Origin: Desulfurivibrio alkaliphilus AHT 2
Lineage (GTDB): Bacteria; Desulfobacterota; Desulfobulbia; Desulfobulbales; Desulfurivibrionaceae
Assembly: GCF_000092205.1 (NCBI RefSeq)
Contig: NC_014216.1
Coordinates: 310,001-374,000 of the forward strand
Length of the DNA: 64,000 nt
Direction of reading: 5' to 3'
Under the pieces are notes generated by a model that was not told the DNA's origin, ran no database searches, and saw nothing but the letters and a program-made list of their open reading frames with translations. The position numbers were made by a program, and so were the translations under genes. Position 1 is the first letter of the stretch. Each line of letters starts with the position of its first letter. This document shows positions 45,731 through 55,178 of this stretch, piece after piece.

Positions 45731-45820
<90 letters not shown>

Positions 45821-45834
45821 CCAAACCGAGGGCC

Positions 45835-45848
45835 TGCCATTGACCGCC
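45835..45848 (+). repeat. 14-bp direct repeat, left copy
   Basis: TGCCATTGACCGCC, identical to 50031-50044. It overlaps the proposed TTG start of the C39-like gene. The two copies bracket the whole four-gene cassette. Confidence 0.75.
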
Positions 45849-46534
45849 TCCTTCACCGCCCTTCCGATCGAGCCGCAGCCGGATACCACGACCTGCGGGC
45901 CGACTTGCCTGCATGCGCTGTATCGTCATTACGGGCGCGAGATGGCGTTGGCGCAGATCATCGACGAGATCCAGCGCCTGGACCATGGTGGGACGCTGGA
46001 CGTATTCCTGGCCAACCACGCGCTGGCGCGGGGCTTTTCGGCCATCGTTTACACCTACAACCTGAAAGTGTTCGACCCGACCTGGTTTGTTGGTCGCAAG
46101 ACCGATCTGGCGGCCAAGCTGCGGGCCCAGGCTCGAGCCAAGCGCCGACCCAAGCTGCAGGTTGCCACCGACGGCTATCTTAGTTACCTGGCCGGCGGTG
46201 GTGAGATTCGCTATGCCGACCTCAACCGGGCCTTGCTGCGGCGCCTGCTGAGCAATGGTGAACCGGTACTGACCGGCCTGAGTGCGACCTACCTGTACCG
46301 GTCAGCGCGCGAGTGGGGCCCCGACGACATCGACGATGACGTGCGTGGCGAGCCGGTTGGGCATTTCGTGCTGCTGGCCGGTTATGATCGTGCTACCCGT
46401 GAGGTGTTGGTGGCCGATCCCATGCACGATAACCCCCAGGGCAGCCAGAACTACCGGGTGCACGTTGATCGGGTGATCGGCGCGATCCTGCTTGGTGCGC
46501 TGACCTACGACGCCAACTTGCTGGTGCTCAGGCC

Positions 46535-46547
<13 letters not shown>
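45840..46547 (+). CDS. C39-like cysteine peptidase of the amidoligase cassette
   Basis: 235 residues from TTG 45840 (GAGGG seven bases upstream); the open frame reaches back into the tRNA, so a non-ATG start is needed. Papain-like C39 features: Gln13, Cys19 in DTTTCGPTCLHALYRHYG, His in EPVGHFVLLAGYD and Asp in VLVADPMHD. No membrane segments, ABC domains or bacteriocin-type exporter are attached, unlike peptidase-containing transporters. It probably cleaves or transfers a peptide made by the ligases downstream. Overlaps the next gene by 13 bp. Confidence 0.8.
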
Positions 46548-47998
<1,451 letters not shown>

Positions 47999-48029
47999 GG
48001 CGGGTGATTGGCTGGCAGGCGGGCAAAGC

Positions 48030-48065
48030 TTCTCGCAGAGGAACAGAGGCGCCAAGGAGGCAAAG
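48030..48065 (+). repeat. Purine-rich GCAGAGG-type tract
   Basis: TTCTCGCAGAGGAACAGAGG, then CGCCAAGGAGGCAAAG. It resembles the dispersed CGCAGAGG repeats I remember from gammaproteobacterial genomes. It lies between the two ligase genes of the cassette, 44 bp before the second. Confidence 0.4.
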
Positions 48066-48108
48066 GTGGGAAAGTTTAAATGATGAAGCTTTAGCGAGTT
48101 GAAAACTG

Positions 48109-49356
48109 ATGCCGACTCTTGAACCCGTGACACCATTGCTGAAGCTGCGTGCCTTTGCCGGCTACGGCATCGAGCTGGAGTACATGATCGTCGATCACCG
48201 GACGCTGGCCGTCCGGCCGCTGGCCGATCGGCTGCTGATCGGGCCGGACGGTGCGGTGGTCAACGAGGTTGATCACGGTGAGCTAGCCTGGTCAAACGAG
48301 CTGGTTCAGCATGTGCTCGAGCTCAAGACCAACGGGCCGGCCGAGTCGCTGGTCGGCCTGGGCGCGCGCTTTCATCGCGACCTGGTTGAGATCAACGGCA
48401 AGCTGGCAGCCCTGGGCGCCGGCCTGCTGCCGACCGCCATGCATCCGCTGTTTGATCCGGCCCGCGAGACCCATCTTTGGCCTTATGGCCAGAACGAGAT
48501 CTACGAGGCCTATGATCGGATCTTCGGCTGTCGCGGCCACGGTTGGTCGAATCTGCAGAGCATGCATATCAACCTGCCGTTCTACGATGAAGAAGAGTTT
48601 CGCCGTCTGCACGCGGCGATCCGTATCGTGCTGCCGCTGATTCCGGCGCTGGCTGCCGCCTCGCCGCTGGAGCAGGGCCGTCGTTCGGCTTGGCTGGACA
48701 ATCGGCTCAGGTATTACCGCGACAATCAGAAGGCAATTCCTGAAATTTCGGGCCTGGTCGTGCCCGAGCCGGTGACCGGGATTGAGGACTATCACCGGCA
48801 AATTCTCGAGCCGATGTACGCGGCGATCCGGCCGCATGACCCGAACGAGGTTCTGAGTGATGAATGGCTCAACTCGCGCGGGGCAATTGCCCGCTTCGAG
48901 CGGCAGACCATCGAGATTCGGGTGATCGACCTGCAGGAGTGCCCGGCCGCCGACCTGGCGATTGCCGAGGCGGTGGTCGAGCTGGTCCGCGCCCTGTACA
49001 AGGAGCGCCTGGCCGGCTTCGCGGCCCAGCAGGCGCTGTCTACCGAGGCCCTGGCCGAGCAGATGTGGCGCTGCGGCGAGCAGGGCAGCCAGGCGGAGAT
49101 TGGGTCTGAAGCATTGCTGGCGTTGTTTGGTTGCGATCGGCCCCTGACGGCGGCTGAACTCTGGCGCAAGCTGCTCGAGGACGGTTTGGCCGTCAGCCCG
49201 ACTGCGGCCGGAATGCTCGAACGAATAATTGTCCGCGGCAGCCTGGCCGAGGCGATCGTGCGGCGGTTGGGTTCTGTGCCGAGCGAGGAGGAAATTCGCC
49301 TCTGTTACCGGGAGTTAGGCTTATGTCTGGCCGAAAACCGCCTGTTTCTGTCCTGA
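48109..49356 (+). CDS. GCS2-family carboxylate-amine ligase
   Basis: 415 residues. The glutamine-synthetase-like glutamate-cysteine ligase 2 fold is shown by YGIELEYMIVDHRT at the start, NLQSMHINLPFYDEEEFRRLHAAIR, LDNRLRYYRDNQ and RFERQTIEIRVIDLQECPAADLAIAEAVV. Relatives form gamma-glutamyl amides or join amines to carboxylates. As the second ligase of the cassette it could extend the RimK product. Overlaps the next gene by 34 bp. Confidence 0.87.
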   Translation: MPTLEPVTPLLKLRAFAGYGIELEYMIVDHRTLAVRPLADRLLIGPDGAVVNEVDHGELAWSNELVQHVLELKTNGPAESLVGLGARFHRDLVEINGKLAALGAGLLPTAMHPLFDPARETHLWPYGQNEIYEAYDRIFGCRGHGWSNLQSMHINLPFYDEEEFRRLHAAIRIVLPLIPALAAASPLEQGRRSAWLDNRLRYYRDNQKAIPEISGLVVPEPVTGIEDYHRQILEPMYAAIRPHDPNEVLSDEWLNSRGAIARFERQTIEIRVIDLQECPAADLAIAEAVVELVRALYKERLAGFAAQQALSTEALAEQMWRCGEQGSQAEIGSEALLALFGCDRPLTAAELWRKLLEDGLAVSPTAAGMLERIIVRGSLAEAIVRRLGSVPSEEEIRLCYRELGLCLAENRLFLS

Positions 49357-50030
49357 TCACGACCGAGCATGCCAGTGCCGCCGTGCCAGAGCGCTGGCGC
49401 CCCTTGTTTGCCGGCCACGAGGCGATCCTGCAGACTCACCGGGCCTGGGACCCTGGCTCCCGCGAACTGGGCCGGGCCCTGGCCGAGGTCCTGGATGCGC
49501 CGTTGCTCGAAGGGCAGGTGACCCGGCTGCTGGTCGATCTCAACCGTTCCGCCGGCCACCCCCGGTTGTTCAGCGAATTCAGCCGGGCTTTACCGGCATC
49601 CCAGCGCCATGTGCTGATGGCCGAATATTGGCAGCCACACTGGCAGGCCTACGCCGAAACGGTGACGCGTCTGCCGGGACCGGTGCTGCATCTGGCCTGT
49701 CACAGCTTCACGCCGGTGCTGGACGGGGTGGTACGAACGGCCGACATCGGCCTGCTTTACGATCCGGCCCGGCCCGGCGAACGTCGCTGGTGCCAGGGTC
49801 TGCGCTCGGCCATCGCCGAACGATTGCCGGGTTTAAGGGTGCGCATGAATTACCCGTACCGTGGCGTATCCAACGGGCTCGGCCAGCAGCATCGTCGCCG
49901 GTTCCGTGCTGCGCAACTGATCACCATGGAGCTTGAGGTCAATACCGCGCTGGTCGATGGCCCGGGCTGGGACCGGATCATGACCGGGTTGGTTGCGGCG
50001 GTAAGCCGGGCAGCAGGCAGTCGGTGCTGA
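49323..50030 (+). CDS. N-formylglutamate amidohydrolase-like enzyme
   Basis: 235 residues. Metal-site pattern includes TTEHASAAVP, HRAWDPGSRELGRALAEVL and a later HLACHSFTPVLDG with YPYRGVSNGLGQQHRRRF. The family hydrolyses N-formylglutamate and related N-acyl acidic amino acids, like a zinc carboxypeptidase. No histidine-degradation genes are near, so it more likely trims the product or a protecting group of the cassette. Confidence 0.85.
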   Translation: MSGRKPPVSVLITTEHASAAVPERWRPLFAGHEAILQTHRAWDPGSRELGRALAEVLDAPLLEGQVTRLLVDLNRSAGHPRLFSEFSRALPASQRHVLMAEYWQPHWQAYAETVTRLPGPVLHLACHSFTPVLDGVVRTADIGLLYDPARPGERRWCQGLRSAIAERLPGLRVRMNYPYRGVSNGLGQQHRRRFRAAQLITMELEVNTALVDGPGWDRIMTGLVAAVSRAAGSRC

Positions 50031-50044
50031 TGCCATTGACCGCC
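50031..50044 (+). repeat. 14-bp direct repeat, right copy
   Basis: TGCCATTGACCGCC, exact match to 45835-45848, starting on the first base after the stop codon of the amidohydrolase gene. It marks the right edge of the four-gene cassette. Confidence 0.75.
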
Positions 50045-50123
50045 CTTGGCAGGCTGGCCAGGCGCTCGGGATCGTTGACGGGTAAGCCCCGGAATACTTG
50101 AAACACTTACCGCAAAGCCGGGT

Positions 50124-51554
50124 TTAGGCAAAATCCACTTCCAGGGTGCGCCGCAGATAACCGGGCAGCAGGTGAAAGGCCTCCAGCGGTGAGATGGGGG
50201 GGCGCCGCCGGTCGACTTTGATTACCTGTTCGCCTTCGGCGGTTTGATTCTGGTCCGGGATGATCACTTCCGCCCGGCGGGACAGGGGGATGCCGCCGGT
50301 GTCGGTTACCGGCAGCAGGGTGGGGCCGTTGCTGTCCAGCACATAAGCCAGTTGCCCGTTGGTCAGGGTGACTACGCTGCCCGCGGGGTAAATCCCCACC
50401 GATTTAACAAAGGAATGCAAAACATACTGCAGCAAGGGGTTTTTGCCGGCGTAATGGTGAAAGATGTCGGTCACCACCCCCACCGGGTTCATGGCCTCCT
50501 TGTAACAGCGCTTGGAGGTCATGGCGTCGTAGATATCCGCCAGCTTGCAGACCTTGACATAGGTCGGCACCTGCCGGTAGTCATGCTCCGGGTAGCAGTC
50601 GGGCTCGTGGCGGAAAAGGCCGGCGTGGTGGTAACGGCAGACATTGACGATATGGGGGTCGGTGATTTTGTTTTTCTCCAGAATCAGCGAGGCTTTGTCG
50701 GTGACGTGTGACCTTACCTCGGCAAACTCGGCGGGGGTCAGCTTGCCGGTTTTGTTGAGGGTTCGCGGCGCCACCATTACCTTGCCCAGGTCGTGCATGA
50801 AGTAGCCGATGGCGATGTTGCGCAACTCCGAATCGGTGTAGTAAACAAAAGATTGCTCGTCATCGGGCCTGACCAGCGGAATTTCGCCGGCATGCAGATT
50901 GAGAAAGGTGTTAATGGCGGTGCCGAAGGTATTGCTGAATCTCTGCATCACCACCGTGCCGATGGTGCAGACGTTGATGGAGTGATTATAGAGGTAATCG
51001 TCGTAGGAAAAAATTTCGCGGGTCAGGTAGGCGAAGGTGTTGTCGCTGTTGCTGACAAAGTCCACCAACTCGTTGACGGTGGCGGCGACCGGTTCCGGGT
51101 CGAACTCGCCGCCGCTGGCCCGAATGGATTCCAGTACCTCTTTGATGCAGCTTTTGGCCTTCTCGTACTTGTAGGCGGCCTCCTTTTTCATGGTCATGAT
51201 TTCGTTGATCCGCCGATCAACGTCGGAAGCAGCGGCGGCCAGGTTTGGTTTTTCGGCCCCGGCGGCATCGGCTGCCATTGACGGCAACGCAATCTTGCGG
51301 CCTTTCCGATCCCAGAGGCCGCCGGTCTGCTGTTCGGAAACCGGCACCATCGCCGCCCCCAGCTTTCTGGCCTTGACCAGGATCTGCGGGTCTTCCACCA
51401 GTACGCTTTTCTCCAGCAACAGCAGCCCGTGCTTGTTGAACACATCCACCCCGGTCCGCACTTTACCGCCACTGCGTACCAGTTCGATCAGGCGATCGAT
51501 GGGTAGATGCGGCGAGTTGGGGTCGGATGCTACCTGTTGCTGATCGGCATTCAT
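50124..51554 (-). CDS. HD-GYP-type phosphodiesterase with degenerate GYP motif
   Basis: 476 residues from ATG 51554 (GGTGGA upstream); earlier open frame looks non-coding. An N-terminal ~130-residue region (DRLIELVRSGGKVRTGVDVFNKHG...) resembles the DUF3391-like lead domain. The HD motif YFMHDLGKVMVAP is clear, but the GYP loop reads HHAGLFRHEPDCYPEH instead of HHExxDGxGYP. A C-terminal region (GIYPAGSVVTLTNGQLAYVLDSN) follows, as in other HD-GYP proteins. It may hydrolyse c-di-GMP or have lost that activity. Confidence 0.85.
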   Translation of the reverse strand: MNADQQQVASDPNSPHLPIDRLIELVRSGGKVRTGVDVFNKHGLLLLEKSVLVEDPQILVKARKLGAAMVPVSEQQTGGLWDRKGRKIALPSMAADAAGAEKPNLAAAASDVDRRINEIMTMKKEAAYKYEKAKSCIKEVLESIRASGGEFDPEPVAATVNELVDFVSNSDNTFAYLTREIFSYDDYLYNHSINVCTIGTVVMQRFSNTFGTAINTFLNLHAGEIPLVRPDDEQSFVYYTDSELRNIAIGYFMHDLGKVMVAPRTLNKTGKLTPAEFAEVRSHVTDKASLILEKNKITDPHIVNVCRYHHAGLFRHEPDCYPEHDYRQVPTYVKVCKLADIYDAMTSKRCYKEAMNPVGVVTDIFHHYAGKNPLLQYVLHSFVKSVGIYPAGSVVTLTNGQLAYVLDSNGPTLLPVTDTGGIPLSRRAEVIIPDQNQTAEGEQVIKVDRRRPPISPLEAFHLLPGYLRRTLEVDFA

Positions 51555-51748
51555 GTACAATCCACCATTGGCTGATGTGGCCGGCAACCATCTTGGCCGC
51601 TGCGGGCTGTTCATCAAACAGGTCTGCTGGCTGATACCATTGTTTTGATGATACCTCGACTTAAGCATAAACAGCAATATTTTTTGTCTCTTTGGCCAAG
51701 GTCGGGATGGGGTATTCATGGAGCATGGTTCAGGCTGGGTGTAATGTC

Positions 51749-52609
51749 TTAAAGATTGTCAGGATGCAGAGCCCTGCCCGGCTGGTGGTCCAGGGCCTCT
51801 CGGATCAGGGCGCGAAACAGGCGCTGGTGTACGTTTTTCTGGGGCAGATATTCCGGGTGCCATTGCACCCCGATGCACCAGCTGTCGGCGGCTTCGATGG
51901 CCTGGATGATCCCGTTTTTCTCCCGGCCGGTGGCGTGCAGGTGTTGACCTAAAGAGGCCACGGCCTGGTTGTGGATGGCATTGACCAGGATTGAGTTGGC
52001 GGCAAAAATGGCCGCCAGTTGGGAGTTGCCGGCCAGATCAACCTTTTTTACCGGCAACAGGCCCCGTACCTGGGGAGTTTCGGTGTAGAAGCCGCTCAAG
52101 TCACGGTTTAAGGTGCCGCCGCGAACCACGTTGATCAGTTGCATGCCCCGACAAATACCCAGGATAGGTTTGCCGGCGGCCAGGGCCTGGTTGATCAGCT
52201 TTTTTTCCAATCGATCGCGTCGCTGGTCTAAAACGCCGCCGTGGGCTTGGAACATCAGGCGCAGCAGCCACAGGAAGGGGTAAAAAAAGTAACCAATTAA
52301 ACGTTGGGCGAGGCGTTTTTCCGCAGCCTTAATTTCCCCCGGGGCGGGGCCTTCGTCTTCTGCGTACAGTTCCGGGTCGACATCGGCGCCGCCGCCGATG
52401 ATCAGAGCGTCGAAATGGCGCCCCGCTTGTGGTTTGCCCGGTCGCACCCGGAAGGGGCGGCCGCCTGCCCGGCGCACCGCCCAGGCGGTGAACAGCCAGG
52501 CCGGCCAGCCGCCCCGATCCGGGCCGGTAACGGCCACCACCGGTCTCAAGCGCCGGGAGGGGAGGAGGTGCTGTTTAGAACCAGTCACGAATTTTTTCCG
52601 CCCAGTCAT
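51749..52609 (-). CDS. Class I glutamine amidotransferase-like hydrolase (peptidase C26, PuuD-like)
   Basis: 286 residues from ATG 52609; GTG 52588 is also possible and has a better-placed purine-rich site. The nucleophile elbow GICRGMQLINVVRGGTLNRDL, substrate loop IGGGADVDPELYAE and catalytic His-Glu in VQWHPEYLPQ define the gamma-glutamyl-GABA hydrolase type. Unlike classic PuuD it has an inserted hydrophobic stretch near 105-120 (LIGYFFYPFLWLLRLMFQ), which may bind membrane or lipid. It overlaps the amidoligase gene by 35 bp. Confidence 0.88.
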   Translation of the reverse strand: MTGRKKFVTGSKQHLLPSRRLRPVVAVTGPDRGGWPAWLFTAWAVRRAGGRPFRVRPGKPQAGRHFDALIIGGGADVDPELYAEDEGPAPGEIKAAEKRLAQRLIGYFFYPFLWLLRLMFQAHGGVLDQRRDRLEKKLINQALAAGKPILGICRGMQLINVVRGGTLNRDLSGFYTETPQVRGLLPVKKVDLAGNSQLAAIFAANSILVNAIHNQAVASLGQHLHATGREKNGIIQAIEAADSWCIGVQWHPEYLPQKNVHQRLFRALIREALDHQPGRALHPDNL

Positions 52610-53567
52610 CGGCGAATTGTCCCAGGGCCTGGGCCGGACGTTGCAGGTATGCGGCGGCGGCGGATTGCAGCCGTTGCGAATCGGCCGCCAGATGTTCCAC
52701 CTCCGCCCAGCCGTTGAAAGGTTGGGCCAGGCTCCAGGCGGGGTCGTCGATTTCGCAGTTGGGCAGCCGGTAGTGCAGTGCCGGCCGGGGTTTGATCAGC
52801 TCATGCTCCACCGGGGCAGTCCTGATCCGTTCCGGGTCAATTTCGGCAAACAGCGGCAGCATATCCAGGGGGCGGTTGCGGGTGAGGTTGTGTTCCAGGT
52901 AGTCGTCGATCAACTGCTCCATGGTTGGCTGGTAATCAGGCTGCAGGATATTGCGGCCGTAACTGCCGGGGAAAGGGCGGATGTAGGGCGAGATCTGGCG
53001 GGCTAAATCGATATTACCGGCTTTGACCAGGGCCTCGTAGAGCAGAATAAAGGCCTGCAAGATGGCGGTAAGCCAGTCGGCTGTCAGCCGGTGGGCCTCG
53101 ATGTTGATCTGCAGCCCGAAGGCGTAAAGCAGGGAAGATTGGGTGCCGCGGGCCCCTTGCTGCTGCAAAGCGGCCCGGACCCGGTCCAGGCGGGGCAGGG
53201 CAGCCAGCGGCAGGGGCGGGGCCACGATCTCGTGGGGGACCAGGATGCCGGCCGCCTCTGCCAGCCAACGCTCCAGGGTTTCGCTGTCCTCGTCATCCAG
53301 CTCGATTCCCAGGTGGCGCAGGTGTTCCCGGTAGCGGCGGTCCTGCAGCACCCGGGCGTCGAGTTCAATTACGAAATCATCAAACTCCGGTACGCAAACC
53401 CGGCTGAGAAAGGGGTTGAGGTATTCCACCCGGCCGCCGAATTCGGCCTGTACCGCCTGCGCCATGGTGGCAAGGTCCACCCCTGCCATCTCTATTTCAA
53501 CCCCCACCTGGCGGGGCTGCCCGTTGGGGCCGGTGGTCCAGGGCAGAGGGCGGAAGTTTGCGGGCAT
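52575..53567 (-). CDS. Amidoligase_2-family enzyme
   Basis: 330 residues from ATG 53567 (CAGGAGGAA upstream). The COOH-NH2 ligase signature QVGVEIEMAGVDL and a later INIEAHRLTADWLTAILQAF segment place it in the glutamine-synthetase-like amidoligase family (Amidoligase_2). It should form an amide bond using ATP. Overlap with the C26-type hydrolase gene indicates one functional unit that makes and cuts the same bond or uses it as an amidotransferase. Confidence 0.85.
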   Translation of the reverse strand: MPANFRPLPWTTGPNGQPRQVGVEIEMAGVDLATMAQAVQAEFGGRVEYLNPFLSRVCVPEFDDFVIELDARVLQDRRYREHLRHLGIELDDEDSETLERWLAEAAGILVPHEIVAPPLPLAALPRLDRVRAALQQQGARGTQSSLLYAFGLQINIEAHRLTADWLTAILQAFILLYEALVKAGNIDLARQISPYIRPFPGSYGRNILQPDYQPTMEQLIDDYLEHNLTRNRPLDMLPLFAEIDPERIRTAPVEHELIKPRPALHYRLPNCEIDDPAWSLAQPFNGWAEVEHLAADSQRLQSAAAAYLQRPAQALGQFADDWAEKIRDWF

Positions 53568-53623
53568 CAATTTCCTCCTGGGGCTGGCCGTGGGGCGTTG
53601 GGTCTGCTGTGAAGGTTTGCGGC

Positions 53624-54166
53624 TTAAGTTGGGAAGTCTCCCTGGTCCCGGAAACCCTCCCTGATTACCTGGAATTTACCATCGGTTTCATCAAGCTGGT
53701 AAATGTTGAAGTTGGTCCGCATATCAAGCCCCGGGTAGTGGACGGCAAAGTTGAGCGAGGCTGAACCTTCCGGGCCGCTGACAATACGGTGAAAGACGTA
53801 GCGGGGCCAGACCAGCATGGCCGGACCCGGGTAAATCTCGCTGCCGTCGGTTGCCAGTATTTTATCCGGCGTGACGGTGAAACTCAAGCGGCCATGCTTG
53901 GGGTGATAAATGTCCACCATTCGATGGCCGAACAGCACGATCAGGTTGTCGTCCTGGTGCGGGTGCATGTACCAGGGTCGGGCCACCTCGCCCACCGGTC
54001 CCGGCGAGACGGCGCCGCCCTGGTGCAGCACCCGGTCTATGGCATCGATGCGGGGCAGTACCTCCATGGGTACGTTGTCGAACAGCACCCCGGGTGTTTG
54101 CCGCAGTGGTTTTAAGGGGATGATGCGGTAGAATCCTGGTACTTCCTGGTAGCTTTCAGTCTTCAT
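53624..54166 (-). CDS. Cupin-like protein
   Basis: 180 residues from ATG 54166, which has GGAG upstream. A beta-rich domain carries a metal-type pattern (YMHPHQDDNLIVLFGHRMVDIYHPKHGR) and a later VFHRIVSGPEGSASLNFAVHYPG. It resembles a cupin but is not one I can name. It precedes the amidoligase by 56 bp on the same strand, so is probably the first gene of that unit. Confidence 0.7.
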   Translation of the reverse strand: MKTESYQEVPGFYRIIPLKPLRQTPGVLFDNVPMEVLPRIDAIDRVLHQGGAVSPGPVGEVARPWYMHPHQDDNLIVLFGHRMVDIYHPKHGRLSFTVTPDKILATDGSEIYPGPAMLVWPRYVFHRIVSGPEGSASLNFAVHYPGLDMRTNFNIYQLDETDGKFQVIREGFRDQGDFPT

Positions 54167-54307
54167 CGCCTTCTCCATGTTGAGTTGGCTGTTTTAGGCA
54201 TGGCACCCCTTTGTGCCCCAAGATTCTGGTGCGGGGGCGAAGCCGGTGCCGGCGGTAGCCTGCAGCGGCCTGGGGCAGGCTGCCGGCTGGTTCGCCACTT
54301 GGCGCGG

Positions 54308-55156
54308 TTAGTCCAGCATACCGTTGTTGCGTAAATCTTGCTGCCAGGCCTCTATCGTCGACCATTGGGCCTGGCGGGATCTGCTTTCCGTCCAGGCCGC
54401 CAGTTCGGCGAATCTTTGCCGTACTTGTCGGCGGCGAAGGGCGGTGAGCTGGTGGTGATCCTGGCCGGCGGCAAAGAGTCCTGCCAGGCGGTTCAGGGCG
54501 GCTGCCAGTTGCTCCGGTGCGGCCAGCCGGCAGAGGCTGCCGGCGTGCAGACGCCGCAGGGTTACCGGCGGGTCGCCGGTATAGGCGAAGTGGTGGCGGG
54601 CCGCCAGCTTGAGAAAAAAGGCCCAATCCTCGCCCGGAAACTCCATTCCAAAGCCGCCGCAGTCGGTAAAAGCCCGGCGCTGCACGGCCACCGCCGAAGG
54701 AACCAGAAAACACCAGCGCAGCAGGGCCTCAAAACAGTCCCCGGTTTTTGCTTCGCCCGGCGCCGGAATGGCAAACTCGCCGCCGTCGACCAGGTTCAGA
54801 TTGCGGGTGGGGCCGTAGGCCACCGCATAGCGGCCGGCCAGGGCGGCCAGCAACCGTTGGGCGTGATCCGGCAGCCAGAGATCATCGGAATCAAGGAACA
54901 GGATGATCTCCGTCGATGCTGCTGCCACCCCGGCGTTGCGGGCCGCGCCTGGCCCCCGGCCGTCGAGTTGCAGCAGGTGCAAGCCGGGATAAAGGGCGCG
55001 CAGGGTGGCGGCGGTATGGTCGCGGGAGCCGTCATCGACCACGATGATCTCCGCCGCCGGCAGGGTCTGGGCCAGTACCGAGGCCACCGCCTCCTGCACC
55101 ATGTCACCCCGGTCCCGGGTGGGAATCACGCAACTGTAGCGCAGGTTCAGCGACAT
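54308..55156 (-). CDS. Family 2 glycosyltransferase
   Basis: 282 residues from ATG 55156, just beyond the RNR stop; upstream frame overlaps the RNR gene. GT-A hallmarks: YSCVIPTRDRGDMVQEAVASVLAQTL, IIVVDDGSRDHT, AARNAGVAAAS and DSDDLW (metal-binding DxD). It transfers a sugar from a nucleotide donor to an unknown acceptor. Whether it belongs to the amidoligase unit, 140 bp downstream, is unclear. Confidence 0.9.
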   Translation of the reverse strand: MSLNLRYSCVIPTRDRGDMVQEAVASVLAQTLPAAEIIVVDDGSRDHTAATLRALYPGLHLLQLDGRGPGAARNAGVAAASTEIILFLDSDDLWLPDHAQRLLAALAGRYAVAYGPTRNLNLVDGGEFAIPAPGEAKTGDCFEALLRWCFLVPSAVAVQRRAFTDCGGFGMEFPGEDWAFFLKLAARHHFAYTGDPPVTLRRLHAGSLCRLAAPEQLAAALNRLAGLFAAGQDHHQLTALRRRQVRQRFAELAAWTESRSRQAQWSTIEAWQQDLRNNGMLD

Positions 55157-55178
55157 GCGGTGTGCTGCGATGACCTTT

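Noticed and set aside
54156-54713. 185-codon reverse-strand frame overlapping the glycosyltransferase
   Set aside because: Arg/Pro/Gly-rich composition typical of a shadow frame in GC-rich DNA.
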